Below are positions 58,384 through 64,000 of a stretch of 64,000 bases of DNA, in pieces. The position numbers and the translations under genes are program-made. Position 1 is the stretch's first letter; each line of letters begins with the position of its first letter. Location: positions 45,226 through 109,225 of the forward strand of contig JALHCK010000013.1 of assembly GCA_022841205.1 (NCBI GenBank), written 5' to 3'. This DNA comes from Methanomicrobiales archaeon. GTDB lineage: Archaea; Halobacteriota; Methanomicrobia; Methanomicrobiales; Methanospirillaceae. The notes below the pieces were generated by a model. It had not been told where the DNA came from. It ran no database searches and worked only from the letters and a program-made list of their open reading frames with translations.

Positions 58384-59739
58384 TCACGGTCTTCGATCCA
58401 CGAGCCGTTTCGGCCGGCCTTTGAGGCGGTAGAGCTCCAGTCCCCCCGGCCCGGTGAAGGAAAAAACGAGGGAAAAGAGGTCTCCAAGCGATCGGGCAAG
58501 GGCCGGTTTAGCCCGGAAGAATGATTTCCTGAAGGTCTCGGCAACCACATCGCCCGGAATGATAGCGGGATCGTTACACTCCATGCTCACGCGGAGTACG
58601 GTCTCCCCGTCCTCGTCACCCCCGTACACGAATGCTTCGTACTCCCCTGTAAGGTATTCCATGTTCTCGCGCTGGAAGACTCCCCGCTCGATATCCACCC
58701 GGTTCACGGGAGTTCCTAGGATCCAGACGGTTTCGGCCTCCCGCTGAGGGTTCATGATCTTCATGTGGGTCCTTCCGCAGGGACAGGGTTCCCGGGTCAG
58801 CACCATCGTTGTATCTTCGGTGTCATAGTTGATCAGGAGGAACGCAGCCCGACCGCCAACCGGGAGCAGCGTGGTCAGCACCGCCCTGCCGCATTCACCG
58901 TCAGGGACAAACGACTGGAGGGCGGGGTCGTAGAAATCCAGGTGGACAAGGTCTTCAGGGACGTGCAGACCGTTTCGGACAACGCACTCCCCGCACATGG
59001 TCCCTTCGGTGGAGCCGTAGGTATTGAAAACATCACGCTGCCATAGCTCTGCAACATACGATCGCGATTCCTCGGCAAAGCTCTCCCCCCCGGCAACCAG
59101 TCGTTTTACCGATGAATCCTCCGGCATGACTCCATCTTCCTTCATCCGGCGGGCAAGATGGATCAGCTTAAAGATGCTCCCCACGATCCCGGTCGGCCGG
59201 TATGCGGTGATGATCCGGTTGGGGAAGCTGCACTTGCCGGTAGGGATGATTGCCATCCCGATATCCCGTGCAGCTAGGGTCATGGTGTTTGCCCCCACGT
59301 TCATCCCATACGATGCACATATTACGACCCGGTCACCCGGGCCAAAGCCCTGCGAGACAAAGCACCGGGCATACTTTTCTGCATAGCGCAACCAGTCGTC
59401 CCAGGTGAGAAAGAAGCTCTTCGGGGTCCCCGAGGTGCCGCTCGTCTCGTGGATTGTGAAGATCTTCTCCCATGCAGCACTCCTGAACATGAATTCTCCG
59501 GTGACCGGTGGCTGGTTCTCCCCTATGGTCTTCCCTGAAACGAGAGGGAGGCCGAGCAGGTCTTCGTGGGTGGTGACTGAGGCCGGATCGATGCCGTGTT
59601 CCCGGAACCAGGACCGGTAAAACGGAGAATTCTCCGCCGCATAGCGCACAGTGTATCGCACCCGCTCATCGATGAGGGAATCGAGTTCGCAGCGCGGGAG
59701 CCGCTCCACTGCTTCGTTGAAGAAGGTGCCCGTTGCCAT
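58384..59739 (-). CDS. Phenylacetate-CoA ligase-like adenylate-forming enzyme
   Basis: 451 aa, AMP-binding superfamily, PaaK branch. TIHETSGTSGTPKSFFLTWDDW is the nucleotide-binding P-loop-like motif; NTYGSTEGTMCGECV is the second signature, and the C-terminal domain begins after NYDTEDTTMVL. Expected chemistry is aryl- or acyl-CoA formation via an adenylate. In methanogens with IorAB, aryl-CoA ligases can feed aryl acids to indolepyruvate oxidoreductase; that link is inference. CPCGR (near 310) may bind metal, as in other PaaK-like proteins. A TATA-like box 26-35 bases upstream of ATG 59739 suggests a leaderless mRNA. Confidence 0.88.
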   Translation of the reverse strand: MATGTFFNEAVERLPRCELDSLIDERVRYTVRYAAENSPFYRSWFREHGIDPASVTTHEDLLGLPLVSGKTIGENQPPVTGEFMFRSAAWEKIFTIHETSGTSGTPKSFFLTWDDWLRYAEKYARCFVSQGFGPGDRVVICASYGMNVGANTMTLAARDIGMAIIPTGKCSFPNRIITAYRPTGIVGSIFKLIHLARRMKEDGVMPEDSSVKRLVAGGESFAEESRSYVAELWQRDVFNTYGSTEGTMCGECVVRNGLHVPEDLVHLDFYDPALQSFVPDGECGRAVLTTLLPVGGRAAFLLINYDTEDTTMVLTREPCPCGRTHMKIMNPQREAETVWILGTPVNRVDIERGVFQRENMEYLTGEYEAFVYGGDEDGETVLRVSMECNDPAIIPGDVVAETFRKSFFRAKPALARSLGDLFSLVFSFTGPGGLELYRLKGRPKRLVDRRP

Positions 59740-59983
59740 GGATAGTGAATGGGTAACCCTGCAATTTAAGATAACGCGCCCTTCCGGGGATGAATTTACC
59801 TGTAATCCGCCTGTCTTTTTAGTTGATTGATCCTGTCCGCGTCCTTGCGAATACCCCCGGATGCTGGTTTAAAAGCAGTATCCTTAATGGCACAAAGGTT
59901 GCCTGCAGGAGATCGGCCCCAGTTTCCATGAAAAATAACTTTATGTGCTCACCGGGAACCAATTGAAGAGTGAGGAAAGATCC
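59740..59983. promoter_or_regulatory. Divergent promoter region, PaaK-like gene / tandem rubredoxin
   Basis: No gene is seen in these 244 bases. The minus-strand box TCTTAAATT (about 59765-59773) serves the ligase; the plus-strand box AACTTTATG (about 59936-59944) serves rubredoxin, whose leader carries a GTGAGGAAAG ribosome site. Confidence 0.45.
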
Positions 59984-60367
59984 ATGGTTTTAGTCCAGCG
60001 TTACAGGTGCAAGGTATGTGGCTATGTCTATTCTCCATTGAGGGGAGAACCCCATAACGGTATCCCGGCAGGCACGGCCTTTGAGGATGTCCCGGATAAC
60101 TATGTCTGCCCCCTGTGCGGTTTACAGGGCAAGGGCAGGATCGGAAAATGGGGTTTTGAGGAATGGACCCCGACACGTTGGATATGCTCCGTGTGCTCCT
60201 ATGTGTACGACCAGAAGCGGGGCGAGCCACACCGGGGAATAAAGCCGGGAACGGCATTTGAAGACCTCCCTGACGACTACGTCTGCCCGGTATGTGCACT
60301 CGATCCCAAGATCTCGCTCCAGTTCGGCAAGGTCTTCAAACAGGGGTTTGAACCACTGGAGTTCTGA
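59984..60367 (+). CDS. Tandem (two-domain) rubredoxin
   Basis: 127 aa made of two complete rubredoxin-type domains. Domain 1 has YRCKVCGYVY...YVCPLCG and domain 2 ICSVCSYVY...YVCPVCA, each four-cysteine site able to bind one iron. The two are about 45% alike, with matching central PxxGxxPGTAFEDxPDxYVCP blocks, so the gene arose by duplication. Rubredoxins carry single electrons, often to oxygen- or superoxide-detoxifying enzymes in methanogens; no partner gene is adjacent. The residues after domain 1 (GKGRIGKWGFEEWTPTR) form the linker. Confidence 0.9.
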   Translation: MVLVQRYRCKVCGYVYSPLRGEPHNGIPAGTAFEDVPDNYVCPLCGLQGKGRIGKWGFEEWTPTRWICSVCSYVYDQKRGEPHRGIKPGTAFEDLPDDYVCPVCALDPKISLQFGKVFKQGFEPLEF

Positions 60368-60427
60368 TCCCCCTTTCTCTCTTTTTCACGAACAGGCACT
60401 GCCAGGAGCAGTGATAACCGCAGCCGA

Positions 60428-60952
60428 TCACGCCAGTTTGCGTGCGGCATCCCGCGCTGCCTGGCGGACCTCGATCTCGTCGTCATCAAACAGGGGTTCG
60501 AGTGCGGTGAGAAACCGGGTATCCCCCATTTTTCCCAGCGCTTCTGCGGCGGCTTTTCTGACCCCCGTTTTACTGTCGGAAAGGAGCTGCACAATCGCCG
60601 GAGCTGCCCGCGGGTCCCCGATCTCTCCAAGGGCCCATGCGGCACCCTGGCGGATCCAACGATCGGTATCGGTGAGGCAGGCAAGAAGGGGATCAACTGC
60701 CCGGAGATCACGGAGGTTCCCGAGTGAACGCAACGTGACCCATACCACGTCCGGGGCAGGGTCTGAGAGGAGCGCTATCAGCGGTTCGACTCCCCGCGGG
60801 TCTCCAATTGAACTGAGCGCCTCTGCCGCGCGGATGCGGAAAGTCGGGTTGCTGTCTGATAGTTGCCGGATGAGGATACCGATATTCTGTTCATGACGCT
60901 GCTCCTTTCGCAGGAGAGCATCCCTGACCGGGTCACGCTCGCTGCCAGGCAT
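60428..60952 (-). CDS. HEAT-repeat protein (PBS-lyase type), copy 2
   Basis: 174 aa, five HEAT repeats of about 31 residues (e.g. RIRAAEALSSIGDPRGVEPLIALL) after a charged N-terminal helix (DPVRDALLRKEQRHEQN). Its layout and repeat order parallel the protein at 15005-15583, so the two look paralogous. ATG 60952 is used; the longer frame from GTG 61018 would start upstream of the transcription start predicted from the element at 61035-61042. It is divergent from the USP-GNAT gene. Confidence 0.82.
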   Translation of the reverse strand: MPGSERDPVRDALLRKEQRHEQNIGILIRQLSDSNPTFRIRAAEALSSIGDPRGVEPLIALLSDPAPDVVWVTLRSLGNLRDLRAVDPLLACLTDTDRWIRQGAAWALGEIGDPRAAPAIVQLLSDSKTGVRKAAAEALGKMGDTRFLTALEPLFDDDEIEVRQAARDAARKLA

Positions 60953-61034
60953 TAAAATCCCTGGAGAAATTTCGCGCCTCCCAACAATCAAGGTTCCTGT
61001 CTGGCTACTTTCCGGCACAGGGATGGCGAGTCCC

Positions 61035-61042
61035 TATTAATA
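61035..61042. promoter_or_regulatory. Shared TATA-like element TATTAATA, HEAT protein / USP-GNAT
   Basis: A perfect 8-bp palindrome TATTAATA. Centre-to-start distances predict a plus transcript starting near 61066 (about 31-base leader) and a minus transcript near 61012. Confidence 0.45.
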
Positions 61043-61096
61043 CCGCCAGGTCGATCTCTCTTCCATGGAGAGGATAACAGGATCAAGGAGCCAGCC

Positions 61097-62419
61097 ATGA
61101 CCGGTAAAATAGTGATCCCGACCGATTTTTCGGAATATGCTCGGATGACAGCTCGCCTGGTGAGCGAGATTCCCGGGGTGAGCGAGATCATCCTCCTCAA
61201 TGTTATCGAAGGAAAACGTGTATTTTCGCCTGCATGGCTGGGAAGCCCGGGTGCTGCAGCAGCACGAGCGTCTGCAGAGCGCTTCCTTGGTGAGGAAGAA
61301 GAAGAGCTGGGCCGGGCAGGAATTGTGGTAAAATCTGAGATAGTTACCTGTGAACGAGGGGGAACAGCTGCTGCAATTATCAGCCTGTCCCGCCGGGAGG
61401 CTGCGGACCTCATCGTGATCGGTGCACGGGGAAAGGGGATGGTGGAGGGTCTCCTGCTCGGATCGGTGTCATTGGAAGTCCTCCGTCATGCCACGACCAG
61501 CGTGCTCCTCGTCCGGCACCCGCCTGCATGGAGCCTGGCAGCCCGCGGTCGTCTGACCGGTGAGAAAGACCGGAGCAGGCTTTTTTCCCGGGTGCTTTTT
61601 CCGGTCGATTTTTCGAAGCCTTGCGAAGAGGGCTTTGCATTTCTCCGAAACATTCCAGGGATAGAAGAGATCATCCTGCTACATGTTATCACAAAATCAG
61701 ATACCCGGCAGGAACTGCACGATGCGATCAGGGAATCATACCAGGAACTCCAGTCCCTCTGGGACTCTTTCGATAATGGCAGGACTCATGTGACCCTCCT
61801 GCTCAGATTCGGCATACCGGCAGATACTATTATTGAGATTGCAGAGAAGCAGAAGGCAACCCTCGTCTTCATGCCCCGGTTTGGTGCTTCAGATTTCATC
61901 AAGGCGCTGCCCATCGGGAGCACGGCGCAGGCCGTAGCACAGCAGACCAGAATCCCGCTGTTCCTCTTCTTTCCCGATATCCAGCTCGAAGAAGTCGCCC
62001 GTGAACTGGAACTGGATGAATTTCCCGGAGCAGAAGAGGTCTGGCGGCAGGATCATCAACAGACGGCGGATCCGGGCTGCGACCGTATCTTCGGGGTGCT
62101 GGTGGAAGGAGTCCTGGTTACGGTTGCACGGTGCAGGCGGATTTGCGGGGTTCTCGAAGTTGACAGTATCTTTTCTGTAGAAGAATTCCGCGAACGGGGC
62201 TATGCGAGGAGGGTGCTTGAGCAGCTGATCTCCTCCTGCGGCCGGGAACCGCTCTACCTGTACTCGACACTCCCGATGGTTGCATTCGCCCGGCAGATGG
62301 GATTTGTTGAAATTGGGGAGGGCGACCTCCCATCCGCAATACGAGCCCGCCTGGATCTCGCGCGTGGGATGGGTGACGGGCCGATCGTCCCGATGATGAG
62401 GCATGCTCGCGGGGAATAA
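61097..62419 (+). CDS. Tandem universal stress protein fused to a GNAT acetyltransferase
   Basis: 440 aa in three parts. USP domain 1 (about 1-140) keeps the full ATP motif G-2x-G-9x-G(S) as GARGKGMVEGLLLGS. USP domain 2 (about 160-297) starts RVLFPVDFSKPCEEGFAFL and has a degenerate form (MPRFGASDFIKALPIGS). The C-terminal about 140 residues resemble a GNAT fold: VLEVDSIFSVEEFRERGYARRVLEQLISSCGREPLYLYSTLPMVAFARQMGFVEIGEG, with RxxGxA as the acetyl-CoA loop. An ATP- or nucleotide-sensing, stress-controlled acetyltransferase is plausible; the acceptor is unknown. Confidence 0.82.
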   Translation: MTGKIVIPTDFSEYARMTARLVSEIPGVSEIILLNVIEGKRVFSPAWLGSPGAAAARASAERFLGEEEEELGRAGIVVKSEIVTCERGGTAAAIISLSRREAADLIVIGARGKGMVEGLLLGSVSLEVLRHATTSVLLVRHPPAWSLAARGRLTGEKDRSRLFSRVLFPVDFSKPCEEGFAFLRNIPGIEEIILLHVITKSDTRQELHDAIRESYQELQSLWDSFDNGRTHVTLLLRFGIPADTIIEIAEKQKATLVFMPRFGASDFIKALPIGSTAQAVAQQTRIPLFLFFPDIQLEEVARELELDEFPGAEEVWRQDHQQTADPGCDRIFGVLVEGVLVTVARCRRICGVLEVDSIFSVEEFRERGYARRVLEQLISSCGREPLYLYSTLPMVAFARQMGFVEIGEGDLPSAIRARLDLARGMGDGPIVPMMRHARGE

Positions 62420-62566
62420 GCTTTCCTGGAACGGGAGAACCTCTTCATTCTTTCCGGCTTCCAGGATAAATGGCCTGTGGATCTGAATTCCCCACCGCAG
62501 GAGGACATGCAATTCCAGGAGGGAATTGCGGGTGTTTCCCTGTATGAAAACCTTCGGGAAAAAAAA

Positions 62567-63604
62567 TTAGATGAGTTTGAAGATGGGGTGGTTATCGGCC
62601 TTGACATCAAGCCCAAGCGGCCGCACCGCTTCGAGGGTCACGATATCCATGTAGGCCTGTGCGGTGATCATCGGCTCGACGTTTTCAATCGGGCCGTACA
62701 TGATCAGGTCGGCACCAAGCGTGCTCGCGACCAGGTTGCAACCGATATCAGGAGCTGACCACGCTGCCTGTACAACACCCTCAATCCCGCCCTGGTAGTG
62801 CTTGAGCAGCTGGTTCAGGTAAGCATCCTTCCCTTTCAGGCTCTCCAGGAGCTGTGAGGGGTTCTTCTTGGATCCCTTCCAGCGCTTGAGCCAGGTCCAG
62901 GCAACGGTCATGTTGTGGTAGGCACCACCAGTCGGGAATCCGTGGATAGCCTTGCAGGCAAGGATTTCACGGTATGCACTACCTGAACCGAGCCCGAGCG
63001 GGGTTGCAGCTGTATCCAGGATGGGGCGGGTGATACCGCACTCTTCTGCAATCGGGATCATCCCCTTTGTCTGCCCTGCAACACCACCCTCGACCAGAAC
63101 CTTCTCCCTGCCGGCAACGGAAGGGTCGGCAGGATTGAAGGCCAGGACAATCGCCGAGTTGACATCGCTGTTTTTCAGCGCTTCTATATTCTCGGGCAGG
63201 ATCGAACCATTGATCGAGTTGTAGATTGCCCGGTTTGCGAGGCCGACTTCGGTAGCATACTTGCAGGCATGGGCAAGGGCGGAAGGAACGGAAGAGTCCA
63301 TAAGGAATGCCGTCTTGTTGTCGATGCTGTCGAACCATGTGAAGTAGGATTCGAATGCGGCCGGGTATTCGGCGAGGATCTGGATGAAGTGGGGAATTCC
63401 CACAATGTCCGAGAGCTCCTGGCACCTGTTCCAGAGGGCTTCTGCTGTTGCTTTGTCGATCTTTCCGGTCTTGTCGTCAAGCACGATCTCGTGCTTGTTG
63501 TAGAAGATGGAGCAAGCCAAAACCGTCGGGTATTCACCAGGCTGTCCTCCGATCTTGGTGCCGTTGAAGTCCCAGACTTGCTGCTCTTTTTCGAATCTGA
63601 ACAT
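62567..63604 (-). CDS. mtrH: Tetrahydromethanopterin S-methyltransferase subunit H
   Basis: 345 aa catalytic subunit of the Na+-translocating Mtr complex; it moves the methyl group from methyl-H4MPT to the cobamide on MtrA. It begins MFRFEKEQQVWDFNGTKIGGQPGEYPTVLACSIFYNKHEIVLDD and has ETHE-type barrel strands including NPADPSVAGREKVLVEGGVAGQTKGMIPIAEECGITRPILDTAATPLGLGSGSAYREILACKAIHGFPTGGAYHN. It is the last gene of the mtr operon; the gap to the preceding mtr gene is 17 bases. Codon use is biased, as for highly expressed genes. Confidence 0.97.
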   Translation of the reverse strand: MFRFEKEQQVWDFNGTKIGGQPGEYPTVLACSIFYNKHEIVLDDKTGKIDKATAEALWNRCQELSDIVGIPHFIQILAEYPAAFESYFTWFDSIDNKTAFLMDSSVPSALAHACKYATEVGLANRAIYNSINGSILPENIEALKNSDVNSAIVLAFNPADPSVAGREKVLVEGGVAGQTKGMIPIAEECGITRPILDTAATPLGLGSGSAYREILACKAIHGFPTGGAYHNMTVAWTWLKRWKGSKKNPSQLLESLKGKDAYLNQLLKHYQGGIEGVVQAAWSAPDIGCNLVASTLGADLIMYGPIENVEPMITAQAYMDIVTLEAVRPLGLDVKADNHPIFKLI

Positions 63605-63621
63605 GTTATTTCACACCTCCA

Positions 63622-64000
63622 TTACATTAAGACATTAAGTTTCGGGAGCAGTACAAGGAGCAGGACAAATACTGTCAGCCCTGCCACCAGTCCGTAGAGG
63701 ATACCAATGTCCCGACCGATTTTTCTTCCAACACGCTGGGCGATCTCTGCATCTGCAAACTCGATCTGCTTCTCGACCTTGTCGAGTCGTTTTTCTATCT
63801 CGAGAAACTGGGGGTTTACACCCGCAGCAGCAGTCTCGATTCCGCCGGCAGCTTCCTTGACCTCGACGATCATGGGGTCAGCAGCGAACGCACCGGGATC
63901 ACGTCCCTTGAGTTCGTTGATCTTGGCGGCGATTGCGCCGATATCCTCTGACTCCATGATGTTGACCATCTCACACTGTTCCTGGAAGCGCTTGATGGCG
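63622..64000 (-). CDS. Mtr subunit: MtrG-like C-terminus preceded in frame by an MtrA-like segment (cut by right edge)
   Basis: The last about 65 residues match MtrG: LEIEKRLDKVEKQIEFADAEIAQRVGRKIGRDIGILYG followed by one membrane helix (LVAGLTVFVLLLVLLPKL). Ahead of it the frame reads RFQEQCEMVNIMESEDIGAIAAKI and KGRDPGAFAADPMIVEV, which resembles the end of the cobamide-binding domain of MtrA. The frame is open to the window edge without a stop or convincing start; the ATG at 63969 falls inside the MtrA-like segment and has no good ribosome site. This suggests an MtrA-MtrG fusion. A separate long MtrG starting at 63969 is the alternative. Confidence 0.75.
   Translation of the reverse strand, partial: AIKRFQEQCEMVNIMESEDIGAIAAKINELKGRDPGAFAADPMIVEVKEAAGGIETAAAGVNPQFLEIEKRLDKVEKQIEFADAEIAQRVGRKIGRDIGILYGLVAGLTVFVLLLVLLPKLNVLM

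Noticed and set aside
1..64000. CRISPR arrays, insertion sequences, integrases, prophage genes
   Set aside because: No regularly spaced direct repeats, transposase or recombinase motifs were seen; four tRNA genes have no flanking duplicated 3' ends that would mark an integrated element, and the partial tRNA-Ile at 8816 keeps both ends but lacks the middle, unlike an att remnant.

Overview
This window is core chromosome of a hydrogenotrophic methanogenic archaeon, most likely of the order Methanomicrobiales. It encodes Mer, Mtd, MtrH and a preceding Mtr subunit, a Tfx regulator, Nop5/fibrillarin, Cbf5, an archaeal SRP RNA and a complete archaeal-type S10-spc ribosomal protein cluster. It also has an S-layer-type protein with a DUF3821-like N-terminus and a PGF-CTERM-like C-terminus, which points to Methanomicrobiales. 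The genus cannot be fixed from sequence reading alone. I see no insertion sequence, prophage, integrase or CRISPR array.

Layout. 1-8.6 kb: ilvC (cut by the left edge), purL, aIF2-beta with a TRAM tail, rpoL, and a reverse-strand run M24 peptidase / methionine aminopeptidase / AAA ATPase / PhnP-like hydrolase. 8.6-10.3 kb: an RNA hub with tRNA-Asn, a 43-nt tRNA-Ile-like gene lacking the D and anticodon arms, a zinc-finger methyltransferase and SRP RNA. 10.3-18.2 kb: malate dehydrogenase, EF-1beta with a small zinc ribbon, an MfnE-like kinase, a secreted LTD-phospholipase-D-like protein, two HTH regulators, a HEAT protein and the NAD operon nadX-nadA-nadC. 18.3-29.5 kb: a methylthiotransferase, iorAB with a solitary DNA methyltransferase, hemD-cbf5, a TctA-like permease, nop5-flpA, thymidylate synthase, and tRNAs Ile, Ser and Gln. 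29.5-41.8 kb: the S-layer protein, AMP phosphorylase, a second surface protein, tRNA-Arg, a short dCTP deaminase/dUTPase-family protein, a divergent tubulin/FtsZ-like protein, mer, a GalT-like protein, mtd and tfx. 41.8-56.7 kb: a structured intergenic region followed by a 27-gene ribosomal protein / secY / adk / DUF106 / cmk cluster. 56.7-64 kb: GNAT, MarC, a phenylacetate-CoA ligase-like enzyme, tandem rubredoxin, a HEAT protein, a USP-USP-GNAT fusion, and mtrH preceded by an apparent MtrA-MtrG fusion that runs off the right edge.

How the genes fit together. mtd, mer and mtr give three consecutive C1 steps of CO2 reduction to methane (methenyl- to methylene- to methyl-H4MPT, then to methyl-CoM). 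IorAB, NadX/NadA/NadC, IlvC, PurL, ThyA and HemD supply amino acid, cofactor and nucleotide metabolism suited to anaerobic growth. Most of the rest is translation and RNA maturation. The most unusual signals are the armless tRNA-like gene at 8816-8858, the MtrA-MtrG junction at the right edge, the folded 41.9-42.3 kb leader, eight divergent gene pairs that each seem to share one symmetric TATA-like element, the loss of the catalytic Glu in the dCTP deaminase-like protein, and the USP-USP-GNAT fusion.
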